NCBI RefSeq assembly: GCF_001618685.1
Contig: NZ_CP014342.1
Coordinates: forward strand, 2,294,001-2,358,000
Length of the DNA stretch: 64,000 bases
DNA from: Geobacillus subterraneus
GTDB lineage: Bacteria > Bacillota > Bacilli > Bacillales > Anoxybacillaceae
Reading direction: 5' to 3'
The notes beneath the pieces are model-generated. The model did no database searches and was not told the DNA's origin. It saw nothing but the letters and a program-made list of their open reading frames with translations. Within the stretch, counting starts at the first letter, position 1; each line of letters starts with the position of its first letter. Below are positions 16,666 to 25,500 of this stretch, in pieces. Made by a program: the position numbers and the translations under genes.

Positions 16666-17447
16666 TGCCGTTTCCCCTCCCTTGTTGCTTTCATTTGCGC
16701 CATATCGCGCATTTCCGGTCCAAACGGCCCGGGCTCGAGCTTCGGAATGACGGAAAGCGCTCCGTGCCGATTGATGTAGTCAATCTCCTTTTCAAGGCCG
16801 CACGCGGCCATCCAGCGGCCAACACGCGAGGAGGATAGCACCTCTTTCGCCTTTCCTTCGCCGCCGTATTGCCGGTAAAACAGCCAGGCGGCCATGGCGC
16901 TGTCAGAAAGCTCTGCCGCGGTGATTCCTTGCTCAATCAAGCAATGGACAAAATAGCCGGCGCCATAAAAATCTTCAAGGCAAAAGCGGCCGGATGAGCC
17001 GGAGCAAATGACAATGATCGTCTCATTCTGATGCGCCCGGCAAATATGTTCGCCAACAGCTGGGCTGTTAAGCAAACTCGCCGCATACACGGCCCGGGCT
17101 TTCATCGCCTTGCGAAGCGCCACCGTGCCGTTTGTCGTCGACAAAATGACGGTCTTCCCCGGGCAAACCGTTTGCAAAAACAGCGGCGTCGGCGGGTGGA
17201 AGCCGGTGATCGTCCTTCCTTCGCTTTCACCGGCAAGTTCATACCCCCCATCCGGCAATCGGCGCCCAACTTCTTCGGCTTCGGCCGCGCTATACACCGG
17301 AACGACCGAACGAGCGCCGGCAGCCAACGCCGCTGTAATCGATGACGTCGCGAGCAAAATATCAAACACAACGGCTACTTTGCCGTCAGCGAGCGCCGTT
17401 TCGTCAATGTCTTCCTTGCGCAGCACAACATGCACTTTCGTGATCAT
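16662..17447 (-). CDS. comB: 2-phosphosulfolactate phosphatase-like protein (ComB family)
   Basis: The 261-residue protein matches the ComB family (KVHVVLRKEDI, VVFDILLATSSI, LSTTNGTVA, CSGSSGRFCLEDFYGAG). ComB hydrolyses 2-phosphosulfolactate in coenzyme M synthesis in archaea. In bacilli, related enzymes can take part in sulfolactate formation, since 3-sulfolactate is a spore component in B. subtilis. Here it is placed between an APH-like kinase gene (6-nt gap) and an oxidoreductase gene (4-nt overlap), an unexpected partnership. Function by family only. Confidence 0.82.
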   Translation of the reverse strand: MITKVHVVLRKEDIDETALADGKVAVVFDILLATSSITAALAAGARSVVPVYSAAEAEEVGRRLPDGGYELAGESEGRTITGFHPPTPLFLQTVCPGKTVILSTTNGTVALRKAMKARAVYAASLLNSPAVGEHICRAHQNETIIVICSGSSGRFCLEDFYGAGYFVHCLIEQGITAAELSDSAMAAWLFYRQYGGEGKAKEVLSSSRVGRWMAACGLEKEIDYINRHGALSVIPKLEPGPFGPEMRDMAQMKATREGKRQ

Positions 17448-17453
17448 CCTTTT

Positions 17454-18512
17454 TCACCGCCCTGTCGCCAGCTGCCACGCATGCCCGATGAGCGCCTCGA
17501 CAAACTGGTTGAAATGACGAAACCGCTCATCATTTGTTTGTCCGCGGCGGTAACGGTAATAAATTTGTTGGCAGATGACGGCCAATTTAAAATAAGCAAA
17601 CGTTAAATAGATATGCATATCAGAAACGTCGCGCCCGCTTTTTTCCGCATACGCAGCAATAAACTGTTCGCGCGTGTAAAAGCCGGGCCGGACGGTGACC
17701 GGCGCGCGGCCGAAGCCGTGTTTGACAAGCGGCGGGTCGCCTTCTTCAATCCAATAGCTCAGCGCCACTGCCAAATCGGCAAGCGGGTCGCCAACGGTCG
17801 ACATTTCCCAATCGAACAAGCCGACCATTTTCGTCACATCGTCCTTAGCAAACAAGGCGTTATTCAGCTTAAAATCGTAATGAATCACCGTCGCCTCGCG
17901 CTGTGGCGGAATATGGGAAGCAAGCCACTTCATGAGCGCCTCGGCCGCTGGAACGTCATCTGTTTTCGCCCGCTCGTAGCGTTGAATCCAACCGTGCACT
18001 TGCCGCTCCATAAACCCTTCCGGCTTAACCATCTGAACGAGACGCGTTTTCGTATAATCGATTTGGTGAATTTGTACAAGCGTCTCAACCATCGTTTCGG
18101 AAATGCCGCGACAGACGTCTTCCGTCGGGTTGACGCCTTCTGGAAAATCACTATCAATAACGATGCCGCGGCGTCGCTCCATCACAAAAAACGGGCTGCC
18201 GATCACTGATTCATCTTCACAAAAGTAGAATGGCTTCGGAGCCAACGGGAACAGCGGGTGAATTTCGGCAAGCCACGTGCTCTCCCGCTTCATATCGTGC
18301 GCTTTTGGCGGCACCGGGCCAAACGGCGGGCGGCGCAGCACCGCTTCCCACTCCCCGCAGCGAAGCAAGTACGTCAAATTCGAGCGGCCGGCGGAAAATT
18401 GCTCGATCTCGAGCTCCCCATTCGGCATATCCGGCAACACCGCCCGTAAAAACGTAGCCAGCTTTTCGGCCGGCAGTTCCTCCCCTTTGCGCACCGGAAT
18501 AATGGCGCTCAT
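17454..18512 (-). CDS. APH-type phosphotransferase family protein (ACAD10-like)
   Basis: The 352-residue protein has the aminoglycoside-phosphotransferase/choline-kinase fold: SAGRSNLTYLL in the nucleotide-binding lobe, the catalytic loop VIHYDFKLNNALF and the metal-binding FDWEMSTVGDPLADLA. This subgroup clusters with acyl-CoA dehydrogenases and CoA ligases, and its fused animal relative is ACAD10/11, where the kinase phosphorylates 4-hydroxyacyl groups. That suggests a role in catabolising hydroxylated acids rather than antibiotic resistance. The ATG at 18512 has GGGGGAGAGGGAG just upstream. Confidence 0.82.
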   Translation of the reverse strand: MSAIIPVRKGEELPAEKLATFLRAVLPDMPNGELEIEQFSAGRSNLTYLLRCGEWEAVLRRPPFGPVPPKAHDMKRESTWLAEIHPLFPLAPKPFYFCEDESVIGSPFFVMERRRGIVIDSDFPEGVNPTEDVCRGISETMVETLVQIHQIDYTKTRLVQMVKPEGFMERQVHGWIQRYERAKTDDVPAAEALMKWLASHIPPQREATVIHYDFKLNNALFAKDDVTKMVGLFDWEMSTVGDPLADLAVALSYWIEEGDPPLVKHGFGRAPVTVRPGFYTREQFIAAYAEKSGRDVSDMHIYLTFAYFKLAVICQQIYYRYRRGQTNDERFRHFNQFVEALIGHAWQLATGR

Positions 18513-18562
18513 CTCCCTCTCCCCCTTTGCGAACCCGCTTCGATGCACGCCGTTTCGCTTGT

Positions 18563-19138
18563 TTACGGAATATGCGGCGCACCCATTCCGTCAATTAAAA
18601 TCGCCACCATTTGTTCAGCGACTTCCGCATCAGTCAGCTCGCCGTCCGGACGGAACCAGTGGTAGCTCCAATTGGCCGCCCCAAGCACCGTGAGCGCGGC
18701 GATCGCTGGCGACAAATCGCGGCGCAGTTCGCCGTTTTTCATTCCTTCTTCAATTAACGCCTGCAGCTGATGGCGGAACAAGTCGCGCTTTTCCTTCACC
18801 TTTTGCAAATGTTCCTCGTTCAAATGCTTCATCTCACGGAAAAACACGCGCGCTTGCCGCCCTTGCCGCTCGACATTGTGAATGAGCATATACACGATGG
18901 CGTACAGCTTTTCCCGCACTGACCGCCGCTCGTCATTCATCATGCGCGCCTGCTCGCTAAGCAGCCCCTCAATATAGCGAAGGTGAATGTCCATAAGCAG
19001 CTCTTCTTTGCTTTTGAAGTAGTAGTAAAACGTCCCTTTCGTCACTCCGAGGGCATCGACAATATCTTGAATCGACGTTTCGCTGAAGCCTTTTTGCTCA
19101 AACAGTTCAATGCTGGCAGCGATAATTTTTTCCCTCAT
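18563..19138 (-). CDS. TetR-family regulator of the acyl-CoA cluster
   Basis: The 191-residue protein has a typical TetR DNA-binding head (residues about 1-47: IIAASIELFEQKGF, TSIQDIVDALGVTKGTFYYYF) and a helical ligand domain. It is similar in style to FadR/YsiA-type regulators that sense acyl-CoA. It lies between the CoA ligase and the APH-like gene, downstream of a weak terminator. The likely target is the palindrome at 22908-22925 in front of the acyl-CoA dehydrogenase. That link is inferred from context only. Confidence 0.88.
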   Translation of the reverse strand: MREKIIAASIELFEQKGFSETSIQDIVDALGVTKGTFYYYFKSKEELLMDIHLRYIEGLLSEQARMMNDERRSVREKLYAIVYMLIHNVERQGRQARVFFREMKHLNEEHLQKVKEKRDLFRHQLQALIEEGMKNGELRRDLSPAIAALTVLGAANWSYHWFRPDGELTDAEVAEQMVAILIDGMGAPHIP

Positions 19139-19185
19139 TCTTTCCCACCTCTTGCCTTACATGTAGTCACTGCCAGCTATTGTAC

Positions 19186-19220
19186 CATAAAACGGCCAAG
19201 TCTGCTCGGGACTTGGCCGT
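19186..19220 (-). terminator. Hairpin between the CoA ligase and tetR genes
   Basis: ACGGCCAAGT pairs perfectly with ACTTGGCCGT across a 9-nt loop, followed by only TTTTA. The short T-run suggests partial read-through into tetR. Confidence 0.75.
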
Positions 19221-19234
19221 CAGCCGCGCCGACG

Positions 19235-20854
19235 TCATTGCGGGCGGGACGCCTCTTCGCGCAAGGCGCGGCGCAAAATTTTGCCGACGTTCGTTTTCGG
19301 CAGCTCAGCGCGGAATTCGACGATGCGCGGCACTTTATAGGACGCCAAGTTTTTTCGGCAGTGGGCGAGAATGTCGTCTTCGCTCGCCTGTTGTCCATCT
19401 TTTAAAACGATGACCGCCTTCACCGTTTCGCCGCGGTACGGATCCGGCACACCGATGGCCACCGCCTCTTTCACCGCCGGATGCTCGTACAGCACTTCCT
19501 CGATTTCGCGCGGATAAACGTTGTAGCCGCCAGCGATGATCATATCTTTTTTTCGGTCGACGATCGTCACATACCCTTCCTCGTCAATCGAGGCCAAATC
19601 CCCGGTGTACAACCATCCGTCGCGCAGCGTCACCGCCGTTTCCTCCGGCATGTTCCAATACCCCTTCATCACTTGCGGGCCGCGGATGATGAGCTCACCG
19701 ACTTCCCCCGGCGGCAATTCTTGCGTACCCGTCGCCACATCGACGACTTTGTATTCCGTCAGCGGCATGCCGATGCCGACCGTCCCTGGCTTGCGCGCTG
19801 CAAACGGCGGATTGCAATGCGTCACCGGCGATGCTTCGGACAGTCCGTACCCCTCAAGAACAACCGCCCCGGTTTTCCCCTCGAAATCGCGCATCAGCTC
19901 AAGCGGCATTGGCGCGCTGCCGCTGTTGCACGTTTTAATGCTGTTGATGCCGTACTGCTCGACTCCCGGCGTGTTCGTAATGGCGACGTACATCGTCGGC
20001 ACGCCGGGGAACACGGTCGGCTGCTTGTTGCGGATCGTCTCGAGCACTTCTTTCAGCTCAAAGCGCGGCAGCAAAATGTTTTCCGCCCCTTGGTAAATGG
20101 CTAAGTTCATTCCTGAAGTCATCGCGAAGACATGGAAGAGCGGGATCACGGTCAAATAGCGCTCTTTTCCCATTTCAAACGTTCCTTTAAAAAACTCGGC
20201 GCATTGCAAAACATTGGCAAAAATGTTGCGATGGGTGAGCATCGCCCCTTTCGAGCGCCCTGTCGTTCCGCCCGTGTATTGCAGCACAGCGACGTCATGC
20301 GCCGGCTCGATCGGCACCGGACGCACTTGCCCGCTTCCTCCGGCGAGAAACTCCTCAAACGTGACGTCTCCGGCGGCCAACGAAGCGGATGGCGGCGCCC
20401 CGAAGCTGACGGTGACCGCCCGCTTGACGGCCGTCTCCCCTCTTACCGCAACAAGGCGCGGATAAAGCGGCTCGTAAATGATGATCGTCTCAGCTCCGGA
20501 ATCGTTCAGCACATACGCCAGCTCGCGCTCGACGAGCATCGGGTTCACTTGGGTGACGATGGCGCCGGCCTGCAAAATGCCGTAATAAGCAATGACGTAT
20601 TGCGGGCAGTTCGGCAGCATAATCGCGACGCGGTCGCCTTTTTGCACCCCAAGCGCCTGCAGGCTCGAAGTGAAGCGGTTGACCGCGGCGGCGAGCTCGG
20701 CGTACGTGATCGTTTTGCTGTAAAACGTCAGCGCCGGCTGGCTGCCAAATTGCGCCGCCCGTTCATGGAGCACATCGCATACCGTTTTGTCCGGAATGTC
20801 AATATGAAACGACACATGTTCCGGATAAAGAGACAAAGCCCGTTTTTCGCTCAT
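19235..20854 (-). CDS. Long-chain fatty-acid CoA ligase (AMP-forming)
   Basis: The 539-residue enzyme has the ANL superfamily motifs: YTGGTTGRSKGAM (P-loop), VIPLFHVFAM, GYGLSEASPV, the YTGDLASID aspartate and the C-terminal lysine in PKTNVGKILRR. It activates fatty or related acids to acyl-CoA via an acyl-AMP. The ATG at 20854 has AAGGGGGAG 7 nt upstream. It is third in the operon acyl-CoA dehydrogenase, SDR, CoA ligase. Chain-length preference cannot be read from sequence. Confidence 0.92.
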   Translation of the reverse strand: MSEKRALSLYPEHVSFHIDIPDKTVCDVLHERAAQFGSQPALTFYSKTITYAELAAAVNRFTSSLQALGVQKGDRVAIMLPNCPQYVIAYYGILQAGAIVTQVNPMLVERELAYVLNDSGAETIIIYEPLYPRLVAVRGETAVKRAVTVSFGAPPSASLAAGDVTFEEFLAGGSGQVRPVPIEPAHDVAVLQYTGGTTGRSKGAMLTHRNIFANVLQCAEFFKGTFEMGKERYLTVIPLFHVFAMTSGMNLAIYQGAENILLPRFELKEVLETIRNKQPTVFPGVPTMYVAITNTPGVEQYGINSIKTCNSGSAPMPLELMRDFEGKTGAVVLEGYGLSEASPVTHCNPPFAARKPGTVGIGMPLTEYKVVDVATGTQELPPGEVGELIIRGPQVMKGYWNMPEETAVTLRDGWLYTGDLASIDEEGYVTIVDRKKDMIIAGGYNVYPREIEEVLYEHPAVKEAVAIGVPDPYRGETVKAVIVLKDGQQASEDDILAHCRKNLASYKVPRIVEFRAELPKTNVGKILRRALREEASRPQ

Positions 20855-20876
20855 TTGCTTCTCCCCCTTACTTTCG

Positions 20877-21659
20877 TTAAATGCCGGTCGCATGACTGCC
20901 GCCGTCAACGACAAGAAGCGCGCCGGTGACAAACGCGGATGCCGGCGAAGCGAGGAACAAGACGGCGCCTTTTAGGTCATCTTCACCGCCAAAGCGGCCG
21001 AGCGGCGTATGTTCCAATACTTTTTGACCGACTTGCTCAAGGACAACGCGCGACATTTTCGTCGGGAAAAAACCGGGGGCAACCGCATTGACGCGAATGC
21101 CGTGTTTTCCCCATTTAGCAGCCAAATCGCGCGTAAACGTAATAACCGCCCCTTTGCTCGTGTTGTAGCCGATCGTATTTAAAATATCGGGATGCGTGCC
21201 GCCAAGGCCGGCGACGGAAGCGATATTGATGATAGCGCCGCCGGTTTGCTTGGCAATCATCACTTTGCCGGCCGCCTGGCTCATCAAAAACGTGCCGGTG
21301 ACGTTGACGTTGATCACCTTTTGCCACGCTGCAAGCGGCATCTCCTCGACCGGCGCCCCCCATGTCGCCCCGCTGTTGTTCACCAAAATATCGATTCCCC
21401 CGAATTCTTTCGCCGTCGTTTCGACAACATGGTTTACGTCATCCGGATTCGTCACATCGCACGGCAAAGCAAGCGAGCGGACGCCGAGCCGTTCAATTTT
21501 TCCTTTTACTTGTTCACACGCTTCCACCTTGCGCGAGCAGACGACGACGTTCGCCCCGGCTTCAGCGAGGCCGATGGCGATCTGTTCGCCGAGGCCTCGC
21601 CCACCGCCGGTGACGATGGCTGTTTTTCCTTCAATTTTAAATAAGTCGAGCACATGCAT
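20877..21659 (-). CDS. SDR-family oxidoreductase of the acyl-CoA cluster
   Basis: The 260-residue protein is a classical SDR: TGGGRGLGEQ near residue 18, NNSG near 95, and catalytic S (NIASVAG) with YNTSKG. It ends in the VDGGSHATGI motif. In this setting it could oxidise a 3-hydroxyacyl-CoA, but gluconate 5-dehydrogenase-type proteins look similar. It lies between the dehydrogenase (23-nt gap) and the CoA ligase (22-nt gap). Confidence 0.88.
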   Translation of the reverse strand: MHVLDLFKIEGKTAIVTGGGRGLGEQIAIGLAEAGANVVVCSRKVEACEQVKGKIERLGVRSLALPCDVTNPDDVNHVVETTAKEFGGIDILVNNSGATWGAPVEEMPLAAWQKVINVNVTGTFLMSQAAGKVMIAKQTGGAIINIASVAGLGGTHPDILNTIGYNTSKGAVITFTRDLAAKWGKHGIRVNAVAPGFFPTKMSRVVLEQVGQKVLEHTPLGRFGGEDDLKGAVLFLASPASAFVTGALLVVDGGSHATGI

Positions 21660-21682
21660 AAGACGCCACTTCCTCCCCCATG

Positions 21683-22891
21683 TTATTGATACTGACGCAG
21701 TTCAAGCTTTGCCACTTGCTCTTTATGCACTTCATCGGGTCCGTCGGCCAAACGGAGCGTGCGCGAGTTCGCCCACAGGGCGGCCAGCGGGAAGTCGTTG
21801 CTCACCCCGGCGGCACCGAACGCCTGAATGGCGCGGTCGATCACTTTTAAGGCGACATTTGGAGCGACCACTTTAATCATGGCAATTTCTTTGCGCGCGA
21901 CCTTGTTGCCGACCGTATCCATCATGTACGCTGCTTTCATCGTCAACAGGCGCGCCTGCTCGATTTCGATGCGCGACTGGGCGATCCACTCGCGGATCAC
22001 GCCGTGCTCGGCGAGCGGCCTGCCGAACGCCACCCGCGACTGCACGCGCCGGCACATGAGCTCAAGCGCCCGCTCCGCCGCCCCAATGAGACGCATGCAA
22101 TGGTGAATCCGCCCCGGGCCGAGCCGCCCTTGGGCGATGGCGAACCCTTTTCCTTCACCCCAAATGATGTTTTCTTTCGGCACCCGCACGTGGTCATATG
22201 TAATCTCCGCATGGCCGTGCGGCGCATGATCAAAGCCAAACACCGGCAGCATCCGTTCAATTTTCACCCCCGGCGTATCGAGCGGGACGATGATCATCGA
22301 CTGCTGTTCATGTTTTGGTGCGTCCGGGTTCGTTTTGCCCATGACGATGGCGACTTTGCAGCGCGGGTCGCCGGCGCCGGACGACCACCATTTCCGGCCG
22401 GTAATGACATATTCATCGCCGTCGCGGATGATCGACGCCCGAATGTTCGTCGCATCGCTTGACGCCACATCCGGTTCGGTCATCGAAAAGCATGAGCGGA
22501 TTTCCCCGTTTAAGAGCGGGATGAGCCATTTTTGTTTTTGTTCCTCGCTTCCGTAGCGGACGAGCACTTCCATGTTGCCGGTATCCGGCGCATTGCAGTT
22601 GAACACTTCCGGAGCGATGAGCGACCGGCCCATAATTTCGCAAAGCGGCGCGTACTCGACGTTGGTTAAGCCGGCTCCGTATTCACTGTCCGGCAAAAAC
22701 AAGTTCCAAAGCCCTTCTTTTTTCGCTTTTTCCTTCAGTTCTTCGATGATCGGGGGTACGCTTGACCATCTCGACTCTTGGGCGTTCAGCTGCTCCTCGT
22801 ACACTTTTTCATTCGGATAAATGTACTCCTCCATGAAAGCGCTTAATTTTTTGATCAGCTCTTGGACTTTCGGCGAATAGGAAAAGTCCAT
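21683..22891 (-). CDS. Acyl-CoA dehydrogenase
   Basis: The 402-residue protein has the three ACAD domains, with [14 protein letters not shown] and [12 protein letters not shown] for FAD binding. Near the C-terminus it has the blocks [16 protein letters not shown] and [17 protein letters not shown]. It oxidises acyl-CoA to enoyl-CoA and passes electrons to ETF. Length and motifs resemble the ACAD10/11-like subgroup, in keeping with the APH-like kinase downstream. It is the first gene of the operon. Promoter and palindromic operator lie directly upstream. Confidence 0.92.
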   Translation of the reverse strand: MDFSYSPKVQELIKKLSAFMEEYIYPNEKVYEEQLNAQESRWSSVPPIIEELKEKAKKEGLWNLFLPDSEYGAGLTNVEYAPLCEIMGRSLIAPEVFNCNAPDTGNMEVLVRYGSEEQKQKWLIPLLNGEIRSCFSMTEPDVASSDATNIRASIIRDGDEYVITGRKWWSSGAGDPRCKVAIVMGKTNPDAPKHEQQSMIIVPLDTPGVKIERMLPVFGFDHAPHGHAEITYDHVRVPKENIIWGEGKGFAIAQGRLGPGRIHHCMRLIGAAERALELMCRRVQSRVAFGRPLAEHGVIREWIAQSRIEIEQARLLTMKAAYMMDTVGNKVARKEIAMIKVVAPNVALKVIDRAIQAFGAAGVSNDFPLAALWANSRTLRLADGPDEVHKEQVAKLELRQYQ

Positions 22892-22907
22892 GCCATCCCC
22901 TCCCTTT

Positions 22908-22925
22908 ATACTAACCGGTTAGTAT
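22908..22925. promoter_or_regulatory. Perfect 18-bp palindrome, candidate TetR operator
   Basis: The sequence ATACTAACCGGTTAGTAT is its own reverse complement. It lies between the predicted transcription start and the ribosome site of the acyl-CoA dehydrogenase gene, a position suited to repression. The nearby TetR-family protein (18563-19138) is the natural candidate to bind it. Confidence 0.75.
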
Positions 22926-22941
22926 GTGTCCCCTTATTTTT

Positions 22942-22970
22942 ACTATACCTCTACAGAAAGAAATATTCAA
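22942..22970 (-). promoter_or_regulatory. Sigma-A promoter of the acyl-CoA operon
   Basis: On the minus strand TTGAAT (22970-22965) and TATAGT (22947-22942) are 17 bp apart. The predicted start falls about 10 bp before the palindrome. Confidence 0.75.
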
Positions 22971-22997
22971 TATTTTTTGATAAATATGTTTAACATC

Positions 22998-23024
22998 AAA
23001 AAATGGGGCGAAACCGCCCCATTT
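22998..23024 (-). terminator. Terminator of the 3-hydroxyisobutyrate dehydrogenase gene
   Basis: AAAATGGGGCGG and CGCCCCATTTT form a strong stem, directly after the stop codon, followed by T-rich sequence on the minus strand. Confidence 0.88.
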
Positions 23025-23890
23025 TACTCCGGAATGTAGCGCTTATATAACGCCTGTGTGCCGCTGTTTTCCTCGCCGGCTTGCGCCAGTTCTTCGTACA
23101 TCGATTTGGCGAGCGCTAGGCCGGGAAGCGGCAAATTCATTCGTTCCGCTTCTTCAAGCGCAATTTTCATATCCTTAATGAAATGTTTAATGTAAAACCC
23201 GGGCGCAAAATCGCCGGCGAGCATGCGCGGCGCCAAGTTGCTCAACGACCAGCTGCCTGCCGCCCCTTTAGCGATGCTCTCAAGCACGCGGAGCGGGTCG
23301 AGTCCCGCCTGCTTCGCATACGCCATCGCTTCGCAAACGCCGATCATATTCGTAGCAATGGCGATCTGGTTGCACATTTTCGTGTGCTGGCCGGCTCCGG
23401 CTTTTCCTTGCAGGACAATGTTCGTCCCAAGGCGCTCGAGAATCGGCTTGCACGCCAAAAACACCTCTTCATCGCCGCCGACCATGATCGTCAGCGTCCC
23501 TTCGCGGGCGCCGATATCCCCGCCGGACACCGGGGCATCCAACGCGTGGATGCCTTTTTGCTTTGCCGCTTCGTAAATGGCTTGCGCTAGCGTCGGCGTC
23601 GAAGTGGTCATATCGATGACATACGTTCCCGGCCGCGCCTGCTCCAAAATTCCGCCCTCGCCGAAATACACTTGCTCAACATCGTACGGGTAGCCGACCA
23701 TGGTCATGACAACGTCCGCTTCCTTCGCCAAATCGGCGACCGTTTCCTTCCATACCGCCCCTTCTTCAAGCAAGTCGAGCGCCTTTTCCTTTGTCCGTGT
23801 ATGAACGAGAAGCGGGTAGCCCGCTTTTAATAAATGGCGCGCCATGCTTTTCCCCATGACGCCAAGGCCGATAAACCCGATCGTTTTCAT
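23024..23890 (-). CDS. 3-hydroxyisobutyrate dehydrogenase family protein
   Basis: The 288-residue beta-hydroxyacid dehydrogenase has the Rossmann start FIGLGVMGKSMARHLL, the family signature DAPVSGGDIGAREGTL and the catalytic lysine in GAGQHTKMCNQ. Substrates of the family include 3-hydroxyisobutyrate (valine breakdown), tartronate semialdehyde and glyoxylate. Position next to an acyl-CoA cluster fits valine catabolism but does not prove it. The ATG at 23890 has GGGGAGAGG about 6 nt upstream. Confidence 0.87.
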   Translation of the reverse strand: MKTIGFIGLGVMGKSMARHLLKAGYPLLVHTRTKEKALDLLEEGAVWKETVADLAKEADVVMTMVGYPYDVEQVYFGEGGILEQARPGTYVIDMTTSTPTLAQAIYEAAKQKGIHALDAPVSGGDIGAREGTLTIMVGGDEEVFLACKPILERLGTNIVLQGKAGAGQHTKMCNQIAIATNMIGVCEAMAYAKQAGLDPLRVLESIAKGAAGSWSLSNLAPRMLAGDFAPGFYIKHFIKDMKIALEEAERMNLPLPGLALAKSMYEELAQAGEENSGTQALYKRYIPE

Positions 23891-24003
23891 GCTGCCTCTC
23901 CCCTTCTGTCCGTTTTGTCTAAACGGCTGGCGAACATCACTGTGCCCTGCCACTCAGCGGTTCTCAAAAACGACAGAGCGCTAGATTCAAAAAAAGTTTC
24001 CCC

Positions 24004-24162
24004 GTGAACTACCCCCACTTAATTTTCTAGCGAAAATTTGAAGTGGGGGCTTCCAAAGAAGTTTGACTGCTTCAAGCAATCCTTATTCTTTGAGGCGTGT
24101 CCACTTCGCCGCTAGAGCATAAGACACTCAGGTCTACAGCTTTACTTTTCTTTAAGATGTTT
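24004..24162 (-). ncRNA. Candidate guide (omega) RNA of TnpB copy 2
   Basis: Same scaffold as copy 1 (3' end of tnpB plus right-end hairpin). The adjoining guide would begin GGGGAAACTTTTTTTG (24003 downwards), which differs from that of copy 1. The 5' limit is an estimate. Confidence 0.5.
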
Positions 24163-25319
24163 AATGCGCCATTGACATCAGCATTAATTAGTTTGCCAGA
24201 CTTTGTTCGATACAAGCCGCGCTTAATACGTTTGCCGCTGAACTTATATTCTTTTGGATTGTCGGCATTATATTCAGGAATTTCATCGCCGTCAAAAAAG
24301 CTGGCTTGAGACGTATAGGATTCTTCCTGTTTCAAGAATTCAATGCCGTAAAATTCACAAAGATATTCTAGTTTTTCTTTTATGTTACCGAGAGGAATAT
24401 TGACAAAGTTTTGATTTGTCTTTTTTCCTAGATTAATATTGCGTTGTAATGTTTCCGCATAGCCAATGACAAGTTTGCCAATTTGATTTTCAATACAGTA
24501 GTTAATGATGTAACGGCAAGTCTTGTTGATATAATCATTCACTTTATTATTGCGATTCATAGCAAGCAAAGCCTGTTTACGAGTGGTGCCTTTGATTTTT
24601 TGCTTATCTTTTATGCTTTGAAGTCTGGCATTTTCTTTGTTAAACCATTGATTTATACTTTTTAATCTCCGCCCATCAATGATGAATGATCTGCCGTCTG
24701 ATGTGACACAAGTGGCAAGATTGTTTAATCCTAAATCAATGGCCAGTGCTTTTTGGTCATTTAATTCTCTTTGATCTTCAGGCATTTCATATTTGTACTG
24801 AATCTCAAAGAACCTGGCATGATGCTTAGGAATGATTTCAATCTGCTTAATCTTTTTGTCCAGTAACACAGGCGGAATCGTTATCGTGATGGGCTTGTGA
24901 GTCTTTTTAAATAGGCGAGAATACGGTATCGTGAATTTGTTGCCGTCTATACGAATCTGGCCAATGATCAGTGAATGAAAGCCATCTTTTTTAAGATATT
25001 TTGGAATACTGATAGCCTTGTAGTCATATTTCCCTTGTTTGGCAAGACTGATCAAACCAAAGAAAGATTTAAAGGCTTCATTGACCTTTTTTAAAATTTG
25101 CTGTGCCATGTTGCTGTTTAACAGCTTATAGTTTTCGTTAGTTTTTGCAAGGTGATAGTTTTTCTCATAATTAAGAAATTCCTTGTGTTCAAAATAGTAT
25201 TGTCTGACATTGTACAATCCGACGTTGTACATGTTCTTGGCAATATGGCACAGTTCTCGAAGAGTCAAGTATTCTTCTTTGGTCAAACCATTTAGCTGTT
25301 GTTTGATACAAAAATACAT
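24072..25319 (-). CDS. tnpB: TnpB, RNA-guided nuclease of an IS605-type element, copy 2
   Basis: This 415-residue protein differs from copy 1 at five residues: 37 N for H, 91 S for I, 100 Y for H, 201 L for F, and 291 L for W. Position 201 lies just after the first RuvC aspartate and 291 just after the second RuvC glutamate. The RuvC triad D195/E289/D381 is intact. The zinc-ribbon cysteines are missing as in copy 1. Start choice as for copy 1 (GGGAGGTG upstream). Confidence 0.92.
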   Translation of the reverse strand: MYFCIKQQLNGLTKEEYLTLRELCHIAKNMYNVGLYNVRQYYFEHKEFLNYEKNYHLAKTNENYKLLNSNMAQQILKKVNEAFKSFFGLISLAKQGKYDYKAISIPKYLKKDGFHSLIIGQIRIDGNKFTIPYSRLFKKTHKPITITIPPVLLDKKIKQIEIIPKHHARFFEIQYKYEMPEDQRELNDQKALAIDLGLNNLATCVTSDGRSFIIDGRRLKSINQWFNKENARLQSIKDKQKIKGTTRKQALLAMNRNNKVNDYINKTCRYIINYCIENQIGKLVIGYAETLQRNINLGKKTNQNFVNIPLGNIKEKLEYLCEFYGIEFLKQEESYTSQASFFDGDEIPEYNADNPKEYKFSGKRIKRGLYRTKSGKLINADVNGALNILKKSKAVDLSVLCSSGEVDTPQRIRIA

Positions 25320-25500
25320 GTTTTCACCTCCCATCTAACTATATGATACTATATTTTACTGAATCTATCCTATTTTCAGCAAAATATAGTTAAGGCGATT
25401 CATCTCCCACTTACTCCGCTTCGCTTCGTTGAAGTGAGAGTCTTCTCGCCTAATTAAGATAAAAATCCTTCCCGTCCCCCGTACGAATACTAAACCGGGG

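Larger units (their letters stand above)
24004..25458 (-). mobile_element. IS605-type tnpB-only element, copy 2
   Basis: This 1455-bp unit is a near-identical copy of 10572-12026, with the same end hairpins. The left-end hairpin has one mismatch (AAGTGAGAG). It too follows TTTTTAT on the minus strand and lacks tnpA. It lies between an SDR gene and the 3-hydroxyisobutyrate dehydrogenase gene, in the same direction as both. Confidence 0.88.

Noticed and set aside
17454-18512. Aminoglycoside resistance gene
   Set aside because: The protein has the kinase fold, but it belongs by sequence and context to the acyl-CoA-linked ACAD10-like group.
25464-25500. Terminator of the SDR gene as target of tnpB copy 2
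   Set aside because: Only a 5-bp CCCCG/CGGGG pairing with a long loop is present, so unlike copy 1 I cannot call a terminator here.
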